In this document: positions 39,636-47,685 of the stretch, piece after piece | How the letters are laid out: each line of letters begins with the position of its first letter | How positions within the stretch are numbered: the first letter of the stretch is position 1 | Assembly (NCBI RefSeq): GCF_007988805.1 | Contig: NZ_BJUV01000022.1 | Span: 1 to 47,813, forward strand | Reading direction: 5' to 3' | From: Frigoribacterium faeni | GTDB taxonomy: Bacteria; Actinomycetota; Actinomycetes; Actinomycetales; Microbacteriaceae | Length of the DNA: 47,813 nucleotides | Translations under genes and position numbers: made by a program | Notes under the pieces: model-generated | Told to the model about the DNA's origin: nothing | The model's database searches: none | The model's input: only the letters and a program-made list of their open reading frames with translations

Positions 39636-41797
39636 CGGACCGTCACCGTCTTGCAGGTGAACGCCGTGTCGCCGCCGACGGCGCCGACGTTCTTCCCGAC
39701 CGCGCAGACCTCGTGCGTGCCCGCCGTCATGTTCGGGATGGCGGCCGTGAAGCCGTGCGCGGCTCCGGAGGCCGGGTAGGCGCGTGCGATGTCGGGCCGG
39801 TCGCCCGACGCGGTGACGACCGCACGCGAGACGCCGTCGACCCTGACGTCGACCTTGATCGGTTTCGTGGTGTCGGTGTCGAGGGCCCAGCCGCTCACGT
39901 CGATGCGACCGGCCGTCGTGCTCGCCACGGTGTCGACCCGGCCGATCGGCCAGCTCGTGCTCACCTGCGCGGTGCGGCAGACGGGCAGCGTGACGTCCTT
40001 GCCGTCACCCACGTTCACCGCCGTGGCGCAGACCTGGTACGAGCCGGCGTTCATCCCGGACAGGACGGCCGTCCAGCCGCGGTTCGGACCCCAGCTGGGG
40101 TAGGCCCGAGCGACGTCGGGGCGAGCGGCGGTCGCGTTGACGGTGCTCACGGCCTTGCCGTCGACGCTGATGACCACCTTGGTCGCCGCGGTGGTCGACG
40201 GGTCGAGGGCCCAGCCCTTCGCGTAGAGCAGCCCCGTCGAGCGGTGCTCGAGCAGCTCGAGACGGCCCTGAGGCGACGTCTCGGCCACGGCGGCCGAGCT
40301 GGACACCGTCGCCACCTTGCACGACCCGAGCTGAGCGCTCTTGCCGCCGCCGATGTTCATGCCGTAGGCGCAGAACGTGTGCTTCCCCGGCGCCAACGCG
40401 ACCGTGGCGCTGTAGCCGCGGGCGGGGCCCCAGTCGGGGTAGGCGCGCCCGATGTCGGGGCGGGACCGGTACGCGTTCACCGTGGCGACCTTGCGACCGT
40501 CGGCGTAGATCTGCACGCCGATCGACTTCGAGGCGTTCGGGTCGAGCGCCCAGCCGGAGACGGTCGCCTTGCCCGCCGCGTTCGACGTGACGCTGTCGAG
40601 ACGGCCCTGCGGGTCGCTCGTCATCGTGAAGTTCTTGCAGCCGAGCTGGCTGTTCGAGCCGAACTCCCGGTTGATGCCGTAGACGCAGAACTGATGAGCC
40701 TTGGCCGTCGTCTTGGGGATGTCGATCGAGAACCCGTGCCGGGGGCCGTACTTCGGCTGCGCACGCCCCACGTCGGCCCGGTTGACGCTCGCGGTCGCGC
40801 TCTTCGAGTACCGGCCGTCGACGTAGACGTGCACCTCGATGGGATCGGCCGTGTCGGGGTCGATCGCCCACCCGGTGACGCGGGCCGTGCCCGCCTTGAC
40901 GAACGAGACCGTGTCGAGACGGCCGATCGGGTTCACGTTGCCGGTCGTGCTGCCGAACCAGTCGGTGTAGATCCGGAAGAAGTTGCGGTTGCCGTACGCG
41001 CTGCAGCCGTCGCCGGTGCCGTACATGTTGCGCAGCGCCGCCGCGTTCGGCTGGTACGGCGTGTAGTAGTACAGCGCCGCCGTGGCCTTGTTCTGGATCG
41101 TGACCTGGCTCGAGCCGCAGGACGCGTCGGGGTTGTAGCGGACGTTGCTCACCTTGCCCACCGGGTACCAGTTGAAGAAGCTGCTGTTGCCGTACACCTT
41201 CATCTGGTGCGCCGACGAGTAGATCTGGTTGAACAGGCCGTAGTAGGTGCTGTCGCAGGCGCCGTTCGTGGTGTCGGGACAGGCGTAGCCCATGGCGCGT
41301 CCGAGGCGCTCGTCCGACGGGTTGCCCGAGTACGTGACGAGCGACTGCTCCTTCTCGAGGGTCGTGAGCAGCACCATCGCGCTGACACCGCAGGACGCCG
41401 ACACCTTCTGGATGATCGTGGCGGTCGACTCGCTCGACGCCCCGGCGTAGCGACCGCAGTACTTGTCGGCGGCGCGGGTGTTCGAGGCGACCTTCTTCAC
41501 CTTGAGGCAGTTCGCGCCGGAGCACGCGCCTCCCTTGCTGGTCAGGAACGACTGGATCTGACTCGCCGTCATCGCGTTCGACGCGTAGAAGTTCGCGTCG
41601 CTGATGATGAAACCGGGGCTGAAGTCCGAACCGGAGGCCGTGGCCGCCGCCGGAGCCGCCTCGGCGGGTGCGACCTCGGTCGCCACCATCAGACCGGTCG
41701 CGGCCACCGCCACGGCGGCGACGACCGCCGTCAACCGGAGGAGGCGCGTGCCGATCCTCCGCGGCGCGCGAGAGGACCCTGGACGTGTTGAGCGCAT
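39632..41797 (-). CDS. Secreted protein: lysozyme-like N-domain plus four GW(A)LDP repeats
   Basis: A 721-aa exported protein. The signal peptide ends near AEAAPA (residues 45-50). Residues 58-285 form a domain with PGFIISDANFYASNAMTASQIQSFLTSKG, paired cysteines, MVLLTTLEKEQSLVTYSGN (Glu148/Glu150) and an aromatic cluster (YYGLFNQIYSSAHQMKVYG, SFFNWYPVGKVSNVRYNP, YYYTPYQPNAAAL), suggestive of a lysozyme-superfamily fold. That fold assignment is inference. Four repeats of about 100 residues follow at 291-392, 397-498, 510-611 and 618-720, each with GRLD, GWALD, RPD(I/V), AYP.WG and two cysteines. I chose the ATG at 41797. A GTG at 41821 in frame would add eight residues. It is coupled to the 39018 gene. 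Confidence 0.88.
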   Translation of the reverse strand: MRSTRPGSSRAPRRIGTRLLRLTAVVAAVAVAATGLMVATEVAPAEAAPAAATASGSDFSPGFIISDANFYASNAMTASQIQSFLTSKGGACSGANCLKVKKVASNTRAADKYCGRYAGASSESTATIIQKVSASCGVSAMVLLTTLEKEQSLVTYSGNPSDERLGRAMGYACPDTTNGACDSTYYGLFNQIYSSAHQMKVYGNSSFFNWYPVGKVSNVRYNPDASCGSSQVTIQNKATAALYYYTPYQPNAAALRNMYGTGDGCSAYGNRNFFRIYTDWFGSTTGNVNPIGRLDTVSFVKAGTARVTGWAIDPDTADPIEVHVYVDGRYSKSATASVNRADVGRAQPKYGPRHGFSIDIPKTTAKAHQFCVYGINREFGSNSQLGCKNFTMTSDPQGRLDSVTSNAAGKATVSGWALDPNASKSIGVQIYADGRKVATVNAYRSRPDIGRAYPDWGPARGYSATVALAPGKHTFCAYGMNIGGGKSAQLGSCKVATVSSSAAVAETSPQGRLELLEHRSTGLLYAKGWALDPSTTAATKVVISVDGKAVSTVNATAARPDVARAYPSWGPNRGWTAVLSGMNAGSYQVCATAVNVGDGKDVTLPVCRTAQVSTSWPIGRVDTVASTTAGRIDVSGWALDTDTTKPIKVDVRVDGVSRAVVTASGDRPDIARAYPASGAAHGFTAAIPNMTAGTHEVCAVGKNVGAVGGDTAFTCKTVTVR
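39638..40927 (-). repeat. Four in-gene repeats encoding about 100-residue GWALDP units
   Basis: The units lie at about 40622-40927, 40304-40609, 39965-40270 and 39638-39946. They diverge at DNA level but keep the same protein pattern: GR(L/V)(D/E), a GWA(L/I)DxD/S turn, a DGR strand, RPD(I/V)xRAYPxxGxxxG and a cysteine pair near the end. They probably arose by tandem duplication. Confidence 0.85.
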
Positions 41798-41903
41798 GTC
41801 GATACCTGATCTGTCGGACACGTCGCCGTCAGCCGCGCACGGATGCGCCCGGGATGGCCGGAAGACGAAGTAGCTGTGTGGACCGCTCCCGATCGGAAGC
41901 GCC

Positions 41904-41917
41904 CCCTGGGACCAGGG
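41904..41917. promoter_or_regulatory. Palindrome overlapping the -10 of the repeat-protein gene
   Basis: CCCTGGGACCAGGG is an inverted repeat (6-2-6) whose right arm overlaps the AGGGTA/TACCCT -10 at 41914-41919. Binding there would block the promoter. It may alternatively fold as a hairpin in the leader. Confidence 0.45.
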
Positions 41918-41941
41918 TACAAAATTCTCGGGCCGTGTCCA
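41914..41941 (-). promoter_or_regulatory. Promoter candidate for the secreted repeat protein
   Basis: On the minus strand, TGGACA (41936-41941), a 16-bp spacer and TACCCT (41914-41919) fit a vegetative promoter. The transcript would have an unusually long leader of about 110 nt before the ATG at 41797. Confidence 0.5.
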
Positions 41942-41953
41942 GTCACGGCGCGA

Positions 41954-43663
41954 TCAGAAGGCCGACAGGACCTCTTCGAGGTCGCCCGTGTTGCGGGCGA
42001 AGTCGAACTCCCACGCCGACTTGAACGCGTCGGGGTTCCACGATCCCTCGACGCGGGGGACGTCGGCGGCGCTCCAGAAGACGTGCACCTGCGCGCCGGA
42101 CAGCAGGCCGAAGAGCTGCTCGTCCTTCGCGAGGTACGACTCGTGGCTCAGCAGGATCACCGCCTTCGGCGCCGCGGCGAAGAGGACGTTGAACATGCCC
42201 GCGCCGCCGAAGCCGGCCACGACGTCGGCGCCCGAGAAGAGCGTGGCCTGCTCGGCGAGGCTCATGGTCTCGGGTCGCACGACGGCGAACCCGCGTCGAC
42301 GGAAGTGCTCCTCGACGTCCTCGACGTTGCGGCAGGGTCGCGCCTCGAGCTCGGGCGGGCGCGACACGAAGATCTTGCGCACGACGGGAGCGGCGGGGTC
42401 GGCGAGCGACGTGCGCAGCGTCGACCAGATGTCGCGGAGCCCGGGGTGGGCGTAGTGCGGGTAGTCCTTCTCCCACATGGTCGTCGCGGCGACGAGCGAC
42501 TCGACCTCCACGTCGTCGCGCACCCACTCGACGTCCTCGTCGGCGATGCCGAAGGCGCGGAAGAGGTCGCGTTCGAAGCCCGGCTCGGTGGTCTTCGGAG
42601 CCAGCCGATAGAGGGCCTTCAGCCCGGGGACGGCCCGCTTGGCCTCGGCCCAGCCCCACAGCTTGCCCACGGTGTCCGTGAGCACGTGCCCGTACTGACC
42701 GGGCCAGGCGCAGCGGAGGTCGTAGTAGGCGCCCTCCAGGCGACGCGCGGAGGAGTCCCCGACCGCGGCGAACGTCGGGGTGGGGTTCCGTCCGATCTCG
42801 GGTGCGACCTCCTTCTTGAAGGGCGACTTGAACGAACCGGGCAGCAGGGTCTGACCGACGCGGGTGATCAGCCGCTGACCCAGCACGACCGGTGCGCCGT
42901 AGCGGCGCAGCGGGAGCTCGGGCACCTCGTACTCCGCCGTGAGCACGGACTGCGGGTCGGTGCTGCGGTGCGACACGACGCCGCCGCCCGCAGCCGTGAC
43001 GGTCGTGGCGGGCAGACGCGTGATCTCGTCGTGCCCGAGCTGCGGGAGGCGGGCAGGCAGGACGTCGTCCGCGCGGCGTTCGCCGACCTTGAGCTGGTGC
43101 GAGCCGCTCTTGGTGAAGACGATCCCGTCGGGCGTCGCGGTCATGTCGCTGGTCGAGCGGGCCGCCTCGGTCTCCTCGCGGCTGATGCCCTCGATCTCGC
43201 CGTCGCGGATGGTCGCGAGCCGGTCGAGGGCGGTCGTGGCCGAGGCGTTCGTGCCGTTGACGCTGGCCAGGACGAACGTGCCGCCGTCGGCGAGGTGCAG
43301 GTACGACCGGCCCCAGGTGGCGAGGGCCGCCTCGACCCGCACCCGGCGGAGGAAGACGAACGCGTCGAGCGTCCCGATGCGCTCGAGCAGCGGGCCCAGC
43401 GCGTCGTTGCCGGGCGCCGAGTGCCAGACCACGCCCTCGACGTCGGGACGGGGGACGTCGGGTCCGGGGAACACGACGTGCACCTCGGCCGAGGGGAAGA
43501 GCTCCACCACGCTGGCGACGAGACGCGTCTGGTCGGCGTCGACGACGATCACGGCGACGGCACCGGGTCCGAGGGCGGGCACCCGCGAGCGCCAGCTCAC
43601 GCGCTCGCCCGCCGAGGACTCGTCGGGCGACTCGGTCTTCGTGCGCGGCTTCAGCTTCGGCAT
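41954..43663 (-). CDS. GT61-family glycosyltransferase with extra N-terminal domain
   Basis: A 569-aa cytoplasmic enzyme. The C-terminal 300 residues show the GT61/DUF563 pattern (YYDLRCAWPGQYGHVLTDTVGKLWGW; KIFVSRPPELEARPCRNVEDVEEHFRRRGFAVVRPETMSLAEQATLFSGADVVAGFGGAGMFNVLFAAAPKAVILL). The N-terminal 200 residues (GPGAVAVIVVDADQTRLVASVVELFPSAEVHVVFPGPD ... WGRSYLHLADGGTFVLASVNGTNAS) have the rhythm of a Rossmann-like methyltransferase fold but lack a clear SAM motif. The ATG at 43663 follows GGGAG at 8-nt spacing. It probably transfers a sugar during surface-glycan synthesis. The donor is unknown. It diverges from the GT2 at 43856. Confidence 0.86.
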   Translation of the reverse strand: MPKLKPRTKTESPDESSAGERVSWRSRVPALGPGAVAVIVVDADQTRLVASVVELFPSAEVHVVFPGPDVPRPDVEGVVWHSAPGNDALGPLLERIGTLDAFVFLRRVRVEAALATWGRSYLHLADGGTFVLASVNGTNASATTALDRLATIRDGEIEGISREETEAARSTSDMTATPDGIVFTKSGSHQLKVGERRADDVLPARLPQLGHDEITRLPATTVTAAGGGVVSHRSTDPQSVLTAEYEVPELPLRRYGAPVVLGQRLITRVGQTLLPGSFKSPFKKEVAPEIGRNPTPTFAAVGDSSARRLEGAYYDLRCAWPGQYGHVLTDTVGKLWGWAEAKRAVPGLKALYRLAPKTTEPGFERDLFRAFGIADEDVEWVRDDVEVESLVAATTMWEKDYPHYAHPGLRDIWSTLRTSLADPAAPVVRKIFVSRPPELEARPCRNVEDVEEHFRRRGFAVVRPETMSLAEQATLFSGADVVAGFGGAGMFNVLFAAAPKAVILLSHESYLAKDEQLFGLLSGAQVHVFWSAADVPRVEGSWNPDAFKSAWEFDFARNTGDLEEVLSAF

Positions 43664-43855
43664 GGTGTCTTCTCCCTCTCGTCGACACGGGGTCGACGTG
43701 CTGCCGGGCTCGACGGAGGGCGCGCCCGGACCGTCGGCCACCGTAGCAGCCGGTTCTTGGCGAGCGCCGTCGCGCCACGGCGTCGCGACGACCCCGCGGG
43801 CCCTCGGCCGGTATCGTGGTGGACCGCCGCGACGCGCGGCCCGAGGAAGGACGCG

Positions 43856-44821
43856 ATGACGACGGTCGACGTGGTGGTGGTCAACTGGAACGGCGCCGAC
43901 GTGCTCGGCGACTGCCTCCGCTCGGTGGTCGAGCATGAAAGCGACCACTCCGTCCGGGTCGTGCTGGTCGACAACGACTCCCACGACGATTCCCTCGCCG
44001 TCGCCGCGACGACGGCCCCCGACGCCGTCGTGGTCCGGACCGGTTCGAATCTCGGCTTCGCCGGAGGCGTCCAGGCGGGCATCGAGGCCTCCGACGCCGA
44101 GGTCGTCGTCCTGCTCAACAACGACGCCACGCTGGTGGCGGGCTTCGTCGACCATGCCGTGGGGCGCCTCCTCGACTCCGAGGCGACGGGTGCGGTGACC
44201 GGTCGTCTGCTGCTCTCGGAGCTCCGGGCCGACGGCGTCCGGCTGATCAACTCGACCGGCGTCGAGATCACCGCGTCGGGCAACGGTCGCGACCGCGACT
44301 GGCTGCGCCCCGACGGCGACGGCGAGCGTCCCTCCCCCGACGTGTTCGGACTGTGCGGCGGAGCCGTCGCCCTCCGACGCCGGGCCCTCGACGACGTCGG
44401 CGGCTTCGATCCGTCGCTCTTCCTGTACTACGAGGACACCGATCTCAGCTGGCGGCTGCGCCTCGCCGGCTGGGCGATCCGCTACGAGCACGACGCGGTC
44501 GTGCTGCATCGCCATGCCCACAGCACGGTCGACGGCAGCCCGCTCTTCGTGCGCCAGAACGCCCGCAACCGACTGGTCGTGGCGACGCGCTACGCCCCCC
44601 TGCCGGTGGTGGCCCGCGCCTGGTCGGCGACGGTCGTCCGGGCCGTCAGGCTGCGGATCGCCGCGGCTCGGGGGCGAGGAGCCGGCGAGACCGCCGCTGC
44701 GGTGTCCGACGGCCTGCTCTCGGCGGTGAGGTCGCTGCCGCATGATCTGTCGTCACGACGAGCATGGAACGCCCGCGCCGTGGTCGGCGCAGCCGAGCGA
44801 CGGGCGCTGATCAGCCGCTGA
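43856..44821 (+). CDS. Family 2 glycosyltransferase (rhamnosyltransferase-like)
   Basis: A 321-aa GT2. The nucleotide-binding start is VDVVVVNWNGADVLGDCLRSVVEHE. VVLVDNDSHDDS, the Asn-rich motif LLNNDATLV, CGGAVALRRRALDDVGGFDPSLFLYYEDTDLSWRLRLAGW, and the downstream HAHSTVDGSPLFVRQNARNRL are typical of rhamnosyl/N-acetylglucosaminyl transferases of the WbbL group. It has no membrane helices. The start MTTVDVV at 43856 has AGGAAGG upstream. It converges on the Wzt-like ATPase gene 35 nt away, with only a weak hairpin between them. Confidence 0.93.
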   Translation: MTTVDVVVVNWNGADVLGDCLRSVVEHESDHSVRVVLVDNDSHDDSLAVAATTAPDAVVVRTGSNLGFAGGVQAGIEASDAEVVVLLNNDATLVAGFVDHAVGRLLDSEATGAVTGRLLLSELRADGVRLINSTGVEITASGNGRDRDWLRPDGDGERPSPDVFGLCGGAVALRRRALDDVGGFDPSLFLYYEDTDLSWRLRLAGWAIRYEHDAVVLHRHAHSTVDGSPLFVRQNARNRLVVATRYAPLPVVARAWSATVVRAVRLRIAAARGRGAGETAAAVSDGLLSAVRSLPHDLSSRRAWNARAVVGAAERRALISR

Positions 44822-44856
44822 TCGCCGGGGCGGTCGTCGACCGGAGAGAGCTCGGG

Positions 44857-45594
44857 TCAGCGGCTCTTCATGAAGTCCTCGTAGGCCGGTGCGACCTCGT
44901 CGACCGATCCGGCGTGGACCAGCTGGCCCTTGTCGATCCAGGCGACCTGGTCGCACATGCGGCGGATGTTCGCCATCGAGTGCGTCACGAGGATGACCGT
45001 GCGCCCGCCGTCGCGCAGCTCGTTGAACTTGTCCTGGCTCTTGCGCTGGAAGGCGCTGTCGCCGACCGCGAGGACCTCGTCGACGACGAGGATGTCGGGG
45101 CGCACGGTGATCGCCACCGAGAAGCCGAGCCTGACGTACATGCCCGACGAGTAGTTCTTGACCGGCTGGTCGATGAAGTCGCCGATCTCGGAGAAGTCGA
45201 CGATCTCGTCGAAGCGCGCCGCGACCTCCTTGCGGCTGAGGCCGAGGATCGACCCGTTGAGGTAGACGTTCTCCCGGCCGGTCAGCTCGGGGTGGAACCC
45301 CGATCCGACCTCGAGCATCGCCGCGAGACGGCCGTTGTACTCGATCGAGCCCTCGTTCGGCGAGAGGATCTTCGCCAGGCACTTCAGCAGCGTCGACTTC
45401 CCCGAGCCGTTGCGGCCGATCAGACCGAAGGTCGACCCCTTGGGCACGTCGAAGCTGACGTCGCGGACGGCCCAGAAGTCCTCGCCGACGACGCGGCGGC
45501 CTCGCATGACCGTGGATTTCAGGGTCCGGTTGTTCTCTTTGAACAGACGGAACTTCTTCGACACGTTGTTGACGGTGACGGCGGGTTCGCTCAC
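44857..45594 (-). CDS. Polysaccharide ABC exporter ATPase (Wzt/TagH-type)
   Basis: A 245-aa ABC ATPase. Walker A GRNGSGKST is at 60-68, the signature YSSGM at about 148-152 and Walker B DILVVDE at about 167-173, followed by an H-loop (LVTHSM). The features NYSSGMYVRLGFSVA and PNEGSIEYNGRLAAMLEVGSGFHPELTGREN are typical of O-antigen and teichoic-acid exporters. It lacks the extra C-terminal carbohydrate-binding domain of long Wzt proteins, so chain-length recognition would lie elsewhere. The GTG at 45594 overlaps the permease stop by 4 nt. No Shine-Dalgarno precedes it, implying translational coupling. Confidence 0.95.
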   Translation of the reverse strand: MSEPAVTVNNVSKKFRLFKENNRTLKSTVMRGRRVVGEDFWAVRDVSFDVPKGSTFGLIGRNGSGKSTLLKCLAKILSPNEGSIEYNGRLAAMLEVGSGFHPELTGRENVYLNGSILGLSRKEVAARFDEIVDFSEIGDFIDQPVKNYSSGMYVRLGFSVAITVRPDILVVDEVLAVGDSAFQRKSQDKFNELRDGGRTVILVTHSMANIRRMCDQVAWIDKGQLVHAGSVDEVAPAYEDFMKSR

Positions 45595-46427
45595 AGGAGT
45601 TCTGCCAATTTCTTCTCGTTCTTCCGGAAGATCCACAGCCCCAGGACGATGAAGACCGCCGCGTACCCGAGGCAGAACAGCGTGTCGTCGAGCTCGGGCA
45701 GTCGTTGGTCGTAGAGCAGCGTCCGGAAGGCGGAGATGAAGCGCTCGACGGGGTTGAGACGGTAGAGGTCGAACAGCGTGACCGACCCGAAGAGCGGTCC
45801 GATGCCGTTGCTGGCGTTCATCACCAGCGTCAGCGGGTAGACCACGGGGCTCAGGTACATCAGGAGGCGCAGGGCGATGCCGATGAGGTGCTGGGTGTCC
45901 TGGAAGTACACGTTCACCACGGCGAGCATGAGGCCGAGACCGGTGGCGAAGATCAGCATCAGGGCCATGAAGAGGAGGACGACCGGCAGGAAGACGAGCA
46001 CGCCGGGCCCGCCGACGATCAGCAGGGCGATCACGAGGATGCCCATCTCGACGCTCCAGTTGAAGCCGGAGGCGGCGCTCGACGACAGGACGAGCGTCGT
46101 GCGAGGGAAGTAGACCTTCTTGACGAGGGCCGAGTTCGACCAGATGGCCCCCATGCCGCTGTTCACGGCGTTCGAGAAGAACTGGTAGGGCAGCAGTCCG
46201 CAGAGCAGCCAGATGAAGTAGGCGTCGATGCCGCTGGGATCGCCGGGGCCCGGGTCGTTGCGGAAGATGATGCTGAAGACGAAGGTGTAGACGAGCATCG
46301 AGGCCAGCGGGTTCAGCAGCGACCACAGCTGCCCCAGGACGGTCCTCTTGTAGCGCCCCGTGATCTCACGCTTGGTGAGATTGAAGAGGAGCTCTCTGGA
46401 GGACCAGAGTTCCTGGAAGTACGTCAT
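45591..46427 (-). CDS. Polysaccharide ABC exporter permease (Wzm/TagG-type)
   Basis: A 278-aa ABC-2 permease with six membrane segments. The N-terminal amphipathic part (FQELWSSRELLFNLTKREITGRYKRTVLGQLWSLLNPLASMLVYTFVFSIIFR) and the NPVERFISAFRTLLYDQRLPEL region are characteristic. It should form a dimeric channel for an undecaprenyl- or polyprenyl-linked glycan, powered by the overlapping ATPase. The ATG at 46427 begins MTYFQELW. It is divergent from the GT4 gene 103 bp away. The pair defines an ABC-transporter-dependent export route alongside the two polymerase-type proteins upstream. Confidence 0.95.
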   Translation of the reverse strand: MTYFQELWSSRELLFNLTKREITGRYKRTVLGQLWSLLNPLASMLVYTFVFSIIFRNDPGPGDPSGIDAYFIWLLCGLLPYQFFSNAVNSGMGAIWSNSALVKKVYFPRTTLVLSSSAASGFNWSVEMGILVIALLIVGGPGVLVFLPVVLLFMALMLIFATGLGLMLAVVNVYFQDTQHLIGIALRLLMYLSPVVYPLTLVMNASNGIGPLFGSVTLFDLYRLNPVERFISAFRTLLYDQRLPELDDTLFCLGYAAVFIVLGLWIFRKNEKKLAELL

Positions 46428-46530
46428 TCGGATCCTTGCGGGACGGGAGGCGACGGGAGCGCCTGCAAAACTCGGCTAGCTTAGACTGGCCGAACCAGAT
46501 CGCAATCCTAGCCGGAGCTCTTTCGACCTT

Positions 46531-47685
46531 TTGTCCACACACATCCGTGCCCTGGTCGACGCGACGGCGGTCCCCGACGATCTCGGCGGCGTCGGCCGCT
46601 ACGTCACCGGCTTCGTCGAGGCCTTCCGGTCGGACGACGTCGAGCTGCACGTCGTCGCGAAGCCCGGGGCGCAGTCCGACTGGTTCGCGTCGAACGCGCC
46701 GCACGCCGTCGTGCACCGCGCCCCCGCGGCCCTGCGCCGCACGGCGGTCCGCCTGCTCTGGGAGCAGACCGGCCTCCCCCTCCTCGCCCGCCGCATCGGC
46801 GCCGACGTCGTGCACTCCCCCCACTACACGCTGCCGCTGCTCACCCGGCGCCGCCGCGTCGTCACCCTGCACGACGCCACGTTCTTCAGCGACCCCGAGT
46901 GGCACATCCCCACCAAGGCCCGCTTCTTCCGGCTCTGGACGCGGCTCGCGCTGCGTCTGGCCGACGCGGTCGTCACCCCGAGCCGGGCCACGGCCGACGA
47001 GCTCGAGCGGCTCGTCGGCGTGACGCCGCGCCTCCTCAAGGTCGCCCCCCTCGGCGTCGACCGCACGGTGTTCCGCGAGCCGACCGCCGCCGAGATCCGC
47101 GTGATGCGCGACGACCTCGACCTCGGCGACGAACCCTACGTGGCGTTCCTCGGCACGATCGAGCCGCGCAAGAACGTGCCTGCGCTGATCGCGGCGGTCT
47201 CGTCGTTCTCGACGTCGCGCGTCGCGGCGGGCGAGCATCCGTGGACCCTCGTCGTGGCCGGTGCCAGGGGGTGGGACTCCGAAACGGACGGCGCCCTGGC
47301 GGCCGCTCCGCGCCTCCAGCGGGTCGTCGTGCCCGGCTACCTCCCCCTCGAGCAGCTCTCCGCCTACCTGGGGGGCGCGGAGTGCGTCGCCTATCCCAGC
47401 CTCGGCGAGGGCTTCGGCCTGCCCGTCATCGAGGCCCTCGCCTGCGGAGCGCCCGTCGTGACCACCGACCGGCTCTCGCTCGCGGAGGTCGGCGGTGACG
47501 CCGTCGACTACACCGGTGTCTCGTCCGCGGAGATCGCGGCTACCCTGGAGCGCGTCGCCGCACCCGAGGTCGACCGCGTCGCCCGTCGCACGCGGGGCCT
47601 CGCGCGGGCCGCCGAGTTCACGTGGGCCCGGTGCGCTGCCGTGCACGACGACGTCTACCAGGCCGCCGTGAGAGGAACCCCGTGA
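46531..47685 (+). CDS. Family 4 glycosyltransferase
   Basis: A 384-aa GT4 enzyme with GT-B fold. The N-terminal half has DATAVPDDLGGVGRYVTGFVEAFRSDDVELHVV, ADVVHSPHYTLPLLTRRRRVVTLHDATFF and the basic PSRATADELERLVGV. The C-terminal donor half has YVAFLGTIEPRKNVPALIAAV, VVPGYLPLEQLSAYLGGAECVAYPSLGEGFGLPVIEALACGAPVVTTDRLSLAEVGGDAVDY, with the EX7E-type motif (Glu in LGEGFGLPVIE). It is likely a mannosyl- or related transferase for the surface glycan. The start codon is TTG (46531), with GGAG 12 nt before it. Its end overlaps the next gene by 4 nt. Confidence 0.92.
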   Translation: MSTHIRALVDATAVPDDLGGVGRYVTGFVEAFRSDDVELHVVAKPGAQSDWFASNAPHAVVHRAPAALRRTAVRLLWEQTGLPLLARRIGADVVHSPHYTLPLLTRRRRVVTLHDATFFSDPEWHIPTKARFFRLWTRLALRLADAVVTPSRATADELERLVGVTPRLLKVAPLGVDRTVFREPTAAEIRVMRDDLDLGDEPYVAFLGTIEPRKNVPALIAAVSSFSTSRVAAGEHPWTLVVAGARGWDSETDGALAAAPRLQRVVVPGYLPLEQLSAYLGGAECVAYPSLGEGFGLPVIEALACGAPVVTTDRLSLAEVGGDAVDYTGVSSAEIAATLERVAAPEVDRVARRTRGLARAAEFTWARCAAVHDDVYQAAVRGTP

